A stretch of DNA of 34,087 nucleotides from an uncultured Collinsella sp. (GCA_900551975.1 URYA01000002.1:1-34087), one strand, 5' to 3'. Shown: positions 14,278-22,233, numbered from the stretch's first letter. Translations and numbers: made by a program. Notes: generated by a model not told the origin, from the sequence alone.

Positions 14278-15498
14278 TTACTCAGTCGTCGACGAATTGT
14301 CGGTCGAACTCTTGGTGACGCCCTTCAGGCTGACGTTGTACGGCACGTCCTTGGGCATGGGGTTGACGGTAATGTCGGCGTCCTTCTTGTACTGCTCCAG
14401 CCACTCGCTGTACGCGGTGCTTGCCGCCTGCGTCTTCACCACGTTGGAGACGTACTTCTTGATGTCCTTGGGCACCTGCTTAATGTCATCGACCTGATTA
14501 TCGACATGGAAGTAGTCGGTGCACTTGATGATGTGATAACCATAGGTCGACTCGACGACGTCGCTCACATCGCCCTTGTTGAGTCCCTCGAGCGCCGCCT
14601 GGTAGCTGTCGACGAAGGTGGTGAGCTTGTCCCAGCCCACATCGCCCTTCTTCTCCTTGGAGCCGGTGTCGTCGGAATACTGCTTTACGGCGTCCTCGAA
14701 GCTCAGCTCGCCGGAGTTGATCTTGTCCAGGCACTCCTGCGCCTTGGCCTTGGCGGCGGCCTTGTCCTCGTCGGAAGCGTCAGAATCGACCTTGATCAGG
14801 ATATTCGACGAACGACGGGCGTCGTTGTAGTTGGACAGGTTCTCATTGATGTAATCGACAATCTCGCTGTCCTTGGGCTTGCTGGTGGGTGCCACGGCAT
14901 CCTTGAGTTTCTGCTGCGCCAGACTCTCCTTGAGCGAGTCCTTGTAGGTGTCCTCGGTATAGCCGTAGGTCTTAAGCGTCTTCTTAAAGGCCTTGGCACC
15001 GCCCGCGCTCTTGCACGCGTCCTTCCAAGCCTTCTCGACCTCCTCGTCCGACACCGTCACGCCGTTTTCCTTCTGCGCTTGCTGAAGCAGAATCTGCTGC
15101 GTGTAGGAGTCGATGAGTTGCTTGCGGTACTTCTTGGGCGTGAGGTCGTTGTCGACCAGGTACTGTGCCCAGTCCTTGTCCTTGGTGTAGCCGTAGGACG
15201 TGCGCATGCTCATGATCTGCTTGGTCACGGTGTCCTCGGTGAGGTTGGTGCCGTTGATAGTAGCAGCAACACCGCCGGTCAGCTTGTAGCCCGAGGTGTC
15301 CTCGGCCTGCGACATAAGGCCGGAGCACGCCATCGCCGAGACGGAAAGCAGCATCGCCAGCACGCCGATGACCACCAGGACAATCTTGACGGTCTTGGAC
15401 ACATAGGTCTTGCGCTGCTTCTTGCGAGAGCTGGAGGCGGCGCGGGACCGTTGCTCGGGCGTCGGCGCGACCTCGGGGTTCTTTTTCTTGTTTGCCAT
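14278..15498 (-). CDS. PrsA/SurA-type peptidyl-prolyl isomerase, membrane-anchored foldase
   Basis: The 406-residue protein starts with a Lys/Arg-rich cytoplasmic tail of about 35 residues, then one span (KIVLVVIGVLAMLLSVSAMA), and ends outside the membrane. Residues from about 75 to 200 are the SurA N-like chaperone domain (INGTNLTEDTVTKQI, YTQQILLQQAQKENGVTVSDEEV). A parvulin domain follows at about 230-340 (RRSSNILIKVD, SFEDAVKQYSDD, KKGDVGW, YGYHIIKCTDY). It should fold exported proteins, which fits the large surface proteins of this region. SAMAC is a poor lipobox, so anchoring by the span is more likely than by lipid. AAAGG precedes the ATG. The C-terminal tail is Ser/Thr rich. Confidence 0.85.
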   Translation of the reverse strand: MANKKKNPEVAPTPEQRSRAASSSRKKQRKTYVSKTVKIVLVVIGVLAMLLSVSAMACSGLMSQAEDTSGYKLTGGVAATINGTNLTEDTVTKQIMSMRTSYGYTKDKDWAQYLVDNDLTPKKYRKQLIDSYTQQILLQQAQKENGVTVSDEEVEKAWKDACKSAGGAKAFKKTLKTYGYTEDTYKDSLKESLAQQKLKDAVAPTSKPKDSEIVDYINENLSNYNDARRSSNILIKVDSDASDEDKAAAKAKAQECLDKINSGELSFEDAVKQYSDDTGSKEKKGDVGWDKLTTFVDSYQAALEGLNKGDVSDVVESTYGYHIIKCTDYFHVDNQVDDIKQVPKDIKKYVSNVVKTQAASTAYSEWLEQYKKDADITVNPMPKDVPYNVSLKGVTKSSTDNSSTTE

Positions 15499-15600
15499 GT
15501 TTGGCCTTTCGCATCACGAATCGAACAAACGCCATTGTGTCACAACGCAGCCCCCGCGGCACACCTGGTGCATGGGGGATGGGTTAATCTGCGCCATTTT

Positions 15601-15683
15601 GGTGCAAAGGGGACAAGTCTGGCAGGTTAATGCCAGGGCGCTCCTTTTCTGCCGGCAGTTAGGGACAGTCCCCAGGTGCCGGC
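15601..15683. repeat. GGGACAG-family hairpin region, GCCGGCA subtype
   Basis: GCCGGCA (15651-15657) and TGCCGGC (15677-15683) enclose a perfect GGGACAGTCCC. A shorter CTGGCA/TGCCAG hairpin and another GGGGACA lie just before, from 15609. The inner hairpin is 11 bases from the stop of the PTS IIA gene and might also end its transcript. Confidence 0.6.
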
Positions 15684-15693
15684 TTAGCTCCAC

Positions 15694-16161
15694 CTAGAAG
15701 TGGCGACGGATGGCGTCGACCATGCCCTGCGGCGTGGTCTGGCCAAGCACGTCGGCCGCGGCATCGGCGTCCATAAAGATGTTCATGAGCGCCTGCAGGG
15801 CCTCGACCTGGCCGCCCGGCTCGGCAATGCCCAGGTTGATGATGATCTGCGCCGGCACGGGGGCGCCCATGCCCGCCATCGCGTTAAACGTCACAGGTGC
15901 GGCGGGCTTTACTACCGCGATATAGGGCTTGGCCACAAATCCCGGATCGGTATGCGGAATGGCGATGTTTGCCGCCGGCATAGCGAGACCCGTGGGATAG
16001 GCGTCCTCGCGCGTGTGGACGGCGTTGAGCCAACCCTCGGCAATGTAGCCGCGCGGGGCAAGCTCGCCCTCGAGCCGCGCAAACACCTCATCCGGCGTTG
16101 CACACTCCCAATCAAAAAACACCAGCTCAGGCGAGAATAGCATCTCGGCGTTATCCGCCAT
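15694..16161 (-). CDS. Orphan PTS IIA component, galactitol/fructose-nitrogen type
   Basis: This 155-residue protein is the length of a free-standing PTS EIIA of the mannitol/fructose/galactitol family. His70 in IAIPHTDP is the expected phosphorylation site, and YPTGLAMP just before it matches galactitol IIA proteins. MGAPVPAQIIINLGIAEP is the second conserved segment. No IIB or IIC gene is adjacent, so it either serves a transporter elsewhere or has a regulatory role. GGAGG lies 5 bases before the ATG at 16161. The longer reading begins inside the spacer upstream and is not favoured. Confidence 0.85.
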   Translation of the reverse strand: MADNAEMLFSPELVFFDWECATPDEVFARLEGELAPRGYIAEGWLNAVHTREDAYPTGLAMPAANIAIPHTDPGFVAKPYIAVVKPAAPVTFNAMAGMGAPVPAQIIINLGIAEPGGQVEALQALMNIFMDADAAADVLGQTTPQGMVDAIRRHF

Positions 16162-16226
16162 ACTGTCCTCCAAAGTTGCATGAGGTTCACAATGCCCCAT
16201 ATGATAGCGAAACGAGACAGACAAGG

Positions 16227-16694
16227 TTAGCCGAGGATCCCAATCATCTCGACCGCGCGAGCAGGCGTCAGGCAAACTTCGGGCATCGCCCCCAGCATGC
16301 GTCGGTCGCTCGTGACCACATAGTCAACACCCGCCGTCTCGCCCGAAGCGATGATGAGGTTGTCTTCGAGATCCGGCATACGCTTGCCAAGCATGCGCGC
16401 CATCTCGCATTCTGCCAACGAAAGCGGAGAGGCAGTTGCCACCTGCATCATGTGCTCGATGCAGGCCCATGACGCCGGGGCAAACGACACGTTAATCCCA
16501 TTCGCATTCCGCCGGGCTAGACGCCGAGGCAAAATGTAGAACACATCCTTTGCCGTCGTGGGAGCATACAGAAGGTCGATCTTTCCCGCCTCGGCCAGTT
16601 CAACCAATCTCTTCGCTTCGTCGAACGCCCCCTCTTGCAGGTAATAATCGAGCCAAACGTTCGTGTCTACCAAGAGACGCTTTGCCTCAATCAT
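16227..16694 (-). CDS. PIN-domain toxin, VapC-like ribonuclease
   Basis: This 155-residue PIN protein has acidic residues in the expected places: D10 in LLVDTNVWLDY, D111 in DLEDNLI and D130 in VVTSDRR. These would hold the metal ion for RNA cleavage. The start is the ATG at 16694, which overlaps the TGA of the antitoxin gene as ATGA, so the two genes are coupled. GAGGCG in the antitoxin 3' end may be the ribosome binding site. Together they form a type II toxin-antitoxin pair. The target RNA is unknown. Confidence 0.85.
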   Translation of the reverse strand: MIEAKRLLVDTNVWLDYYLQEGAFDEAKRLVELAEAGKIDLLYAPTTAKDVFYILPRRLARRNANGINVSFAPASWACIEHMMQVATASPLSLAECEMARMLGKRMPDLEDNLIIASGETAGVDYVVTSDRRMLGAMPEVCLTPARAVEMIGILG

Positions 16695-17035
16695 CGACAA
16701 TTCGCCTCTATGTCGGCAATCATCGCGTCATACATATCATCTCGTACGGCATCCCAGTCTTCCGCCGAAGATTCTGCCGATGCGAAATCCGACGCGCTCA
16801 GCCCCAACGAGGAAAAAGCTAGGCCACGCCCCTGTTCGGCGAGGCTCTCCGCACGGGATGCCTCGCGCTTATCCGCTACCATAAATCCCGGCAACGTTTG
16901 ATGCTCGACGAGATAGGCCCAAAGCGCACGAATGGCATCGCTCGGCCCCAATCCATTGCGAGTGAGGACCGCATCGCCACCAGCTTTGAGCATAGGATCG
17001 ATTCGCGTGTTGAGCTGCACCGTTGCTGTACCCAT
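16691..17035 (-). CDS. RelB/DinJ-like antitoxin
   Basis: The first 50 of 114 residues form a ribbon-helix-helix domain (TATVQLNTRIDPMLKAGGDA, then GLGPSDAIRALWAYLVEHQ). The acidic C-terminal half should wrap around the PIN toxin encoded immediately downstream. RelB/DinJ antitoxins usually partner RelE/YafQ toxins; here the partner is a PIN protein. GAGAGGAG precedes the ATG. The TTGCTA/TAGCAA palindrome over the -10 upstream suggests autorepression. Confidence 0.8.
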   Translation of the reverse strand: MGTATVQLNTRIDPMLKAGGDAVLTRNGLGPSDAIRALWAYLVEHQTLPGFMVADKREASRAESLAEQGRGLAFSSLGLSASDFASAESSAEDWDAVRDDMYDAMIADIEANCR

Positions 17036-17051
17036 TGCGGCTCCTCTCTAC

Positions 17052-17069
17052 TTGCTAGCAGTATAGCAA
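17052..17069 (-). promoter_or_regulatory. Antitoxin operator overlapping the -10
   Basis: TTGCTA (17052-17057) and TAGCAA (17064-17069) form an inverted repeat that covers the - strand TATACT (17060-17065). The site lies 17 bases upstream of the antitoxin start. It has the usual layout for autorepression by a ribbon-helix-helix antitoxin. The -35 region would coincide with the tail of the terminator just upstream and is weak. Confidence 0.55.
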
Positions 17070-17087
17070 ATCTGAAAGGCCGTACAA

Positions 17088-17117
17088 AGGGCCCCGCCCG
17101 AGAACGGACGAGGCCCT
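17088..17117 (-). terminator. Rho-independent terminator of the SPFH operon
   Basis: AGGGCCCCGCCCG (17088-17100) and CGGACGAGGCCCT (17105-17117) form a 13-bp stem with two G-T pairs and a 4-nt loop. TTTGT follows on the - strand. It separates the operon at 17319-22233 from the toxin-antitoxin pair. Apart from shorter inverted repeats, such as GCGGGC near 17249 and a GAAACATCGATGTTTC palindrome at 17271-17286, I see nothing in 17118-17318. Confidence 0.75.
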
Positions 17118-17318
17118 GTCAGATTGGTGGTGTCGAGAAAGGTGGTGTAGCGCCCGATCCGAAGCGAGTCGGCCTGGCGTCCAAGAACCTAGAATACGGT
17201 TGATGCCCTATGCCGCCGACCGGCATATGAAAGCCAGCGGGCCAAAAGCCCCATGGCTTCTAGCCCGCAGAAACATCGATGTTTCCAAATGATCGCAGCT
17301 TGTGCTTCAAGCGCTTTT

Positions 17319-17510
17319 CTACGCTACCGGCGGATGCAAATCCCAATCGGGAAAGCAGTTTGCAAAGCCCGTGAGATTTTGGGTCAAAACATTGTTCTCA
17401 GCTTGCTTCAGTCGCTCGTCCTCTTCAAACAGACTATCGAGCTCGCTCAGTGCATCGAGGTCCTGCATTGCAGCATCGTTATGGTCGAAATCAGTCACTT
17501 CATCAGCCAT
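17319..17510 (-). CDS. Small acidic protein, unknown function
   Basis: I do not recognise this 63-residue protein. It is very acidic (MADEVTDFDHNDAAM, then ELDSLFEEDERLKQAE) and ends in an aromatic, Pro-rich tail, FPDWDLHPPVA. It is the last gene before the terminator at 17088-17117 and starts 43 bases after the 551-residue protein. The ATG at 17510 has GGAG 8 bases upstream; an earlier ATG at 17528 lacks a site. Its position suggests a role with the SPFH operon, for example as an adaptor whose tail is bound by a partner, but this is a guess. Confidence 0.5.
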   Translation of the reverse strand: MADEVTDFDHNDAAMQDLDALSELDSLFEEDERLKQAENNVLTQNLTGFANCFPDWDLHPPVA

Positions 17511-17553
17511 CTTTTTCACTCCATTCATGGATTATCGAGACAAATCCTACCGG

Positions 17554-19209
17554 CTAGGCAACCTTCTCAAGCTTAAGCAGGTCGCTGCGCTCGGCCGCAG
17601 CTTCCTTCGCGCTCTTCCACTGATTAAGCGCCAGATCGATCTCGGAACAGCCTTCCTGGATGCGTTTGGAGTATTTGGCCTCAATCTCTTCTGCCTCCGC
17701 AGCGCACTGCTTGCCCGAGAGGCTCGTCTTTACTAGACAATAGCCAGCCCCCGCAAGAAGCAGAATGCCAATAACCTGGTTTACAAACGCAAAGAAAGCT
17801 ACTCCCAAAACAGCGAGGACAACGGCCGCTATCTTGTGGCTCTTGTTGCCCTTCGCAACCTTGACATCAAGCTCAGCGAGCTCCTTTTTCTTCTCTTCAC
17901 CGACATAGCGAACATAATCGCCGCGCAGCGCATTACCCTCATCGCCGGTAACCACCCTGCTTGTCCATCCGTCGAAGTCAAGGGTGATCGCCTGCGGAAA
18001 TTCGGGGATGTCGCTCTTGCGATACCGGTTGAAACCACCGTTGATATAGGAACCCAAAAACTGAATCGCGGTCTTCTTCTTATGCACATCCACAGACGCA
18101 CTCTGGTCGCGCATCGAGCGTGTCATCTGGTCGATGATGTTCATCGTCTGCTGACGCTTCTCATCGCGGCGACGATTGACGAGCTCTCGGGCGCGCTCCA
18201 CGTCTCCGCCAAATGCCTTGACCGCAAGAAGATACTCCTCCTGGCGGCGCAAATTTCGCTCCTTGGAGTCATCGGAGTTAACGAGCTCCATCAAATGCCT
18301 GTCAACCTGCTCGGCAAGCGTCCTCTCGTCAACATCAGAAGCCTTGAGGTCGGCGAAGTCATTGGAGATGCTCTCGATTGCCTCGACTTTTCCGAGATAC
18401 TTATTGATGTAGTCAAACTCCTTGACCACTACCTTGAGCGCCGGATATCTCGAGCTCATATCCTCCTCGTAGCCGGTAAAGTACTCCGCCCATGACTCTG
18501 ACTGCTCATTCTCGAACTCAGGGCTCTGATTTCTGATCTGCTCGATCCAGCCCGCCATATAGTCGTCGCACAGATGCTTTTCGTCGGTTCCGAAGATGCC
18601 GTTGACATAGGCATCGATGTAGACCATCGCATCGGCATCGATGCGGGCGGCGTTTTGCGTCGAGAAGTAGCGCGCTAGCCATTCGTAGCACGTAGCCGTG
18701 CGGTTATTACGTCTGCAGATCAGAGCCATCGCAAGCGACGTGTGCTCGTTGTCACGTTTGACAGCCTCGCGTATTGCGCGCTCTGCAAGATCTCGGTTGT
18801 TGTTGATCCATGCCGCAAGGGCAACCAGGACAGGTGCCAGCCAGTAGTCCGGGGTAGAGATCATTAACTCCTCGGAGACCGTCGAAATCGTCGCCTTGCG
18901 CACGAGCGCCGCATCGGTTGCCTGGAGAATACCGACCATGGTGTTTCGAACCACTGAGTAGTTGCCGAACTTTTTGTCCATCTCCTGTCGGACGCTCACG
19001 AGCTCCGTAGTCGCCTGCTCAAGTGCGGCGGTACGACGCTGCTCGAGCATCATCTCGAGAAAGTCCTTTCGGAGCTTTTTAAGGTCCTTCCGCACTTCCT
19101 CCATTTGCGATTCGACCTTATCGACCTTCGTGGTCATCTGGTCAACTTTTGTTCCAATAGCGGCGATCCTGCGCTCGATAAGGACAGTATCTACTCCCGA
19201 ATCACTCAT
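17554..19209 (-). CDS. Coiled-coil protein with C-terminal membrane hairpin, unknown function
   Basis: The family of this 551-residue protein is not one I can name. Residues 5-85 form a coiled coil (IERRIAAIGTKVDQMTTKVD, EEVRKDLKKLRKDFLEM). Residues 100-200 look like packed helical repeats (STPDYWLAPVLVALAAWINN, HTSLAMALICRRNNRTATC, YEWLARYFSTQNAARID). A charged helical region with many Arg and Glu covers 280-400. Two spans are predicted at about 459-492 (KIAAVVLAVLGVAFFAFV and IGILLLAGAGYCLV), so both ends would be cytoplasmic. A second coiled coil closes the protein. The start at 19209 is an ATG with AAAGG upstream. In the operon it occupies a place where a PspA-like helical protein might be expected, but no PspA sequence similarity is visible. 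Confidence 0.75.
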   Translation of the reverse strand: MSDSGVDTVLIERRIAAIGTKVDQMTTKVDKVESQMEEVRKDLKKLRKDFLEMMLEQRRTAALEQATTELVSVRQEMDKKFGNYSVVRNTMVGILQATDAALVRKATISTVSEELMISTPDYWLAPVLVALAAWINNNRDLAERAIREAVKRDNEHTSLAMALICRRNNRTATCYEWLARYFSTQNAARIDADAMVYIDAYVNGIFGTDEKHLCDDYMAGWIEQIRNQSPEFENEQSESWAEYFTGYEEDMSSRYPALKVVVKEFDYINKYLGKVEAIESISNDFADLKASDVDERTLAEQVDRHLMELVNSDDSKERNLRRQEEYLLAVKAFGGDVERARELVNRRRDEKRQQTMNIIDQMTRSMRDQSASVDVHKKKTAIQFLGSYINGGFNRYRKSDIPEFPQAITLDFDGWTSRVVTGDEGNALRGDYVRYVGEEKKKELAELDVKVAKGNKSHKIAAVVLAVLGVAFFAFVNQVIGILLLAGAGYCLVKTSLSGKQCAAEAEEIEAKYSKRIQEGCSEIDLALNQWKSAKEAAAERSDLLKLEKVA

Positions 19210-19281
19210 CTGTACCACCTTTCAGTTTGCACTGTTTAGATCATCCAATAGCTTTAAGCGAGTAAGCGCCCGCCATCTGCT

Positions 19282-19560
19282 TTATTGAGAGGCCATGCTT
19301 CGGTATTGCTCGGACACCTGCTGATAGGCCACAAGAAACTTCTGTTTGTATTGGCTTGCCTTCATCGAATTGACGATGCGCCCGACGGGCTCCACATAGT
19401 GTTCGAGAAAGTACGAGGTCCTTCTTCGTAACGCAAACGAACCAGTTTTATAGGGGGACCCGGGGTTCTCTCTAATGCCCTTGAGTAGTGCGAAACACGT
19501 TTTGGGTATGTTGCAGTTGGCGGCGATATCTTGATAGAAACTCTCCCGCTCTGCAGTCAT
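19282..19560 (-). CDS. Small basic helical protein, unknown function
   Basis: This 92-residue protein is unfamiliar to me. It is basic and mostly helical, with RRRTSYFLEHYVEPVGRIVN in the middle and KASQYKQKFLVAYQQVSEQY near the end. No signal peptide or span is seen. GGAAGA precedes the ATG at 19560, and the gene begins 27 bases after the zinc-ribbon protein gene, inside the SPFH operon. It could be an adaptor between the zinc-ribbon and 551-residue proteins, which is inference from order only. Confidence 0.65.
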   Translation of the reverse strand: MTAERESFYQDIAANCNIPKTCFALLKGIRENPGSPYKTGSFALRRRTSYFLEHYVEPVGRIVNSMKASQYKQKFLVAYQQVSEQYRSMASQ

Positions 19561-19587
19561 AAAGTCTTCCGAAGCATACCGCGCTAT

Positions 19588-20088
19588 TCAGAACGGGCAC
19601 ACAGCATCGATAAAGCTCTCAAGCCGAGGCCGATCCTCCATGCTCTGCATATTGGCGACCACGAGCGATACCATCTGAACCTCAAAGTCACGCATGTTGT
19701 AGAGCGTCGACTCAAACAAGTCGATCAAGTCACGCACTTCGTCATATTCGAGAGGGATATCTTCGGCCCTTTTAAAGAAAACCACCATCGAACCCGAAAG
19801 ACCTTCACAAAACTCATCGCAGTACGCAACCATAAACTGTGCCGCCGCGTTGTCTTGCATCATATTGAGCACGTCCGCGGCAAATTTGCGGGCCTCCGGA
19901 AAGTTACCACCCTTAAAAAACTTGATGGCATTGTCCTTGGCAAACGCGACTTTGCCCGTGGCCCCCAGACGTGCCCGCGAATAATACATCTCGCGGCCGC
20001 ACTGGTTGCAATGAACCTTTCGCGTTGCGGGGTCAAACTCGACATCGGTGCTGCCGCAGCCCTCGCAAGTTATTCCGTTGATTTCCAA
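19588..20088 (-). CDS. TFIIB-like zinc-ribbon protein, YdjG-like
   Basis: The protein has 166 residues from the TTG at 20088, which has GGGGGAAG a few bases upstream; a TTG at 20106 would add 6 residues. Cysteines 8, 11, 27 and 30 (CEGCG and CNQCG) form a TFIIB-type zinc ribbon. The rest is helical and reads like a TPR-type repeat (AIKFFKGGNFPEARKFAADV). In B. subtilis a zinc-ribbon protein (YdjG), a membrane protein (YdjH) and an SPFH protein (YdjI) are encoded together with PspA. The same three types are adjacent here. This one lacks an obvious span, so it is probably a cytoplasmic adaptor. Confidence 0.7.
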   Translation of the reverse strand: MEINGITCEGCGSTDVEFDPATRKVHCNQCGREMYYSRARLGATGKVAFAKDNAIKFFKGGNFPEARKFAADVLNMMQDNAAAQFMVAYCDEFCEGLSGSMVVFFKRAEDIPLEYDEVRDLIDLFESTLYNMRDFEVQMVSLVVANMQSMEDRPRLESFIDAVCPF

Positions 20089-20142
20089 TAGCTTCCCCCA
20101 CTTCAACCATCAAAGTGCCCTGGCAAAAAGCAACACGAGTTC

Positions 20143-20844
20143 TTATTTGACAGCGGTCAGCGCCGCATTGCGCTTTTTCCAGATACGGCGCGCATCATGG
20201 ACAAGGCCAACCGTAACATCTGCTGGCTCATCGGCACTCATGGAATTCGAGACGGCCTCGAGCGCAGCGGAGAACTGTCGCTCAATCTCTTGAGCATGGG
20301 GCTGCGACATGTTGGAACTAAAGGAGATGTCGTCTTTGAGCACTTTGAGTTCGGCTTTGACCTGAGCGTCTTGCGCTACGGCAAGGAGCTGTCCCACATA
20401 CGATGCAAATTGCGCCGTTTGAACCGTCTTTGCCGCCACGGCGGCAACCTTTTGGTCCACCTGGCGGGCATTGAAGGCTAGACCCATCTGCACAAGGACA
20501 AGCACAGTAAGAAGGACAACGTTTACGACAACTGGAATCGTGCTGCCGCCCCACCCATATGCCGCAAACACAAAGTACGTGTTGGCCAGAAGGGCAACGA
20601 CAAAGTAGGCACAGCTGGATGCGACCGGCAAATAATGGATTTCGGTCGTGCTTTTGACCGTGGACTGCCTATCGGACATGGTAGCCGAAATCGAAGCCAC
20701 CGCAAAAGCCAAAACCCCAAAGCCAAGCGACATAGCAAAGACGATAGGATTCATCAGCGCGTTTTTGCAGACAAACATGATTACAAGCCACGCCACCAAG
20801 ACGATTGCCTCGCCCAAAATGACACGTTTAACAGAACCGTTCAT
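20143..20844 (-). CDS. Four-span membrane protein with cytoplasmic coiled-coil tail, YdjH-like
   Basis: This 233-residue protein has spans at about 8-26, 32-53, 72-95 and 102-123. A helical, partly coiled-coil tail of about 105 residues follows (ARQVDQKVAAVAAKTVQTAQ, KAELKVLKDDISF). With four spans both ends are on the same side, probably the cytoplasm. The gene starts 12 bases after the SPFH stop with AGGAGAAAC as the ribosome binding site. By order and type it corresponds to YdjH of the B. subtilis ydjGHI cluster, but I cannot confirm similarity by alignment. It may anchor the SPFH assembly. Confidence 0.7.
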   Translation of the reverse strand: MNGSVKRVILGEAIVLVAWLVIMFVCKNALMNPIVFAMSLGFGVLAFAVASISATMSDRQSTVKSTTEIHYLPVASSCAYFVVALLANTYFVFAAYGWGGSTIPVVVNVVLLTVLVLVQMGLAFNARQVDQKVAAVAAKTVQTAQFASYVGQLLAVAQDAQVKAELKVLKDDISFSSNMSQPHAQEIERQFSAALEAVSNSMSADEPADVTVGLVHDARRIWKKRNAALTAVK

Positions 20845-20856
20845 CTTTGTTTCTCC

Positions 20857-22233
20857 TTATTGGATCTTAGTTCCGCAATCGGGGCAAAATTTGGTCCCCT
20901 CGGGCAACTCAGCTCCGCAGCTCGGACACTTTGGTGAGGCCAACCGGTTCCCGCACTCAAGACAGAACTTGGCACCGGCCGGGTTAAGATGCCCGCACGC
21001 CAAACACGCAACGCCCTGCTCGAGCTTCTGTCCGCATTCCGGGCAGAACTTAGCACCCATCGGATTAACGTTTCCGCAACTGGGGCACACGGGACCGTTT
21101 TGCATACTTGCGGACGCGGGAGTCGTTCCGACCATGGGGGCAACAGTGCCCAGGGTCTGGTTGGCCAAGTTGGAAAAGCCAGCTCCAAATGCACCGCCCA
21201 TGCCAACGCCCATGCCGAGTCCCATGCCGGCTCCCATGAGGCCCGATGCGGCACTTCCCTCATTGCCCGCAGCGCTCTGCATTACGTCCATACCGCGCTC
21301 CTGCTGATAGTCGTAGCCTTCGCGCGCACGTTTCCTGGCAAGCGCCTCGGACTCGATGTCCATCTGGGCGGCGTTACCCTGCGCCTCGAGAATGCTCCGC
21401 TTACGTTGGATCTTCATCTCGTTGATGGCGGCAAGATCGTCTTCGAAGGGTTTGATGCTATTGAACGAGAAGTTATCGAGCGTGAGGCCAAACTCATCGA
21501 AATAGTTAACGAGCCTTCCCTGCATCTGAGACGAGAAATCGCTTAGATGTGTCGCGATTTTTAGAACGGAAACCCCTTGGTCAACAATCGCCTTAGCAAG
21601 CAAGTCGGGAACATACTCAAGGATTTTTGCCCGCATAAAGGAGGTAAGTTCTTCTCGCGTATAGCGATCTCGCGTGCCCACGACCTTAACAAGGAACTTC
21701 CTCGCCTGAATGGGAACCAGACTCGAGTCGTTCTGCTCGATATGCACGCCAAACAAACCGAAGGCGCGAACGTGAACGTTGACGTCTTCCTCAGGGTCTT
21801 GAACGATGATGGGCTCGGTCGTGCCCCAGCGTAGCTCGTTCATGTAGTTGGTATTGATAAAGTACACAACGGAATGAAACGCCGAGCTACCGCCGGTAAG
21901 CGAATGAGCGGCATTGCGGAACGGGGCGAATCGGCTGTCTCCCGTGTCGAGCTTGATCTTGCACGGACCGACAAACACGCTTACCTGAGAATCGCCGGCA
22001 CCCGTAGCGTCAGTAGAACTGCCCGCCCCCATATTGTTGGTAAAAACGGCAATCTGCGATTGCGCAACCTGAAGATAGGACCCGTTGGGAAAATCCTCGT
22101 AGGGATAGCGGAATGAGACAAGCGAGGCATCTTCGTTGTTGCCAGGCTCCCATTTGATATTGTCGACAGAAAAGGCACCGAGTATTCCGCTGTGCTTTTC
22201 TTCCTTTTCGTTATCGCTATGGAACAGAGACAT
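20857..22233 (-). CDS. SPFH-domain protein with C-terminal zinc ribbons, YdjI-like
   Basis: The 458-residue protein has an SPFH/Band 7 domain in about residues 20-230 (NGSYLQVAQSQIAVFTNNMG, VYFINTNYMNELRWGT, VHVRAFGLFGVHI). A helical segment follows (AAINEMKIQRKRSILEAQGN), then a Gly/Met-rich linker (MGAGMGLGMGVGMGGAFGAG). Six CxxC pairs form three double zinc ribbons at the end (CPSCG..CPECG, CLACG..CLECG, CPSCG..CPDCG). This is the layout of B. subtilis YdjI, often annotated virion core protein-like, which links PspA to the membrane. There is no N-terminal span, unlike flotillins. ATG 22233 was chosen over an upstream TTG because AAAGGAATC precedes it. It is the first gene of a six-gene operon. 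Confidence 0.85.
   Translation of the reverse strand: MSLFHSDNEKEEKHSGILGAFSVDNIKWEPGNNEDASLVSFRYPYEDFPNGSYLQVAQSQIAVFTNNMGAGSSTDATGAGDSQVSVFVGPCKIKLDTGDSRFAPFRNAAHSLTGGSSAFHSVVYFINTNYMNELRWGTTEPIIVQDPEEDVNVHVRAFGLFGVHIEQNDSSLVPIQARKFLVKVVGTRDRYTREELTSFMRAKILEYVPDLLAKAIVDQGVSVLKIATHLSDFSSQMQGRLVNYFDEFGLTLDNFSFNSIKPFEDDLAAINEMKIQRKRSILEAQGNAAQMDIESEALARKRAREGYDYQQERGMDVMQSAAGNEGSAASGLMGAGMGLGMGVGMGGAFGAGFSNLANQTLGTVAPMVGTTPASASMQNGPVCPSCGNVNPMGAKFCPECGQKLEQGVACLACGHLNPAGAKFCLECGNRLASPKCPSCGAELPEGTKFCPDCGTKIQ

Noticed and set aside
17118..17318. Riboswitch or structured RNA between the SPFH operon and the toxin-antitoxin pair
   Set aside because: Several short inverted repeats are present, but I cannot fit any known RNA family, and the stretch lies downstream of one operon rather than in a leader.
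17554..19209. PspA homologue
   Set aside because: The protein is helical and in the right neighbourhood, but it is more than twice the length of PspA, has two spans and shows no PspA-like sequence.
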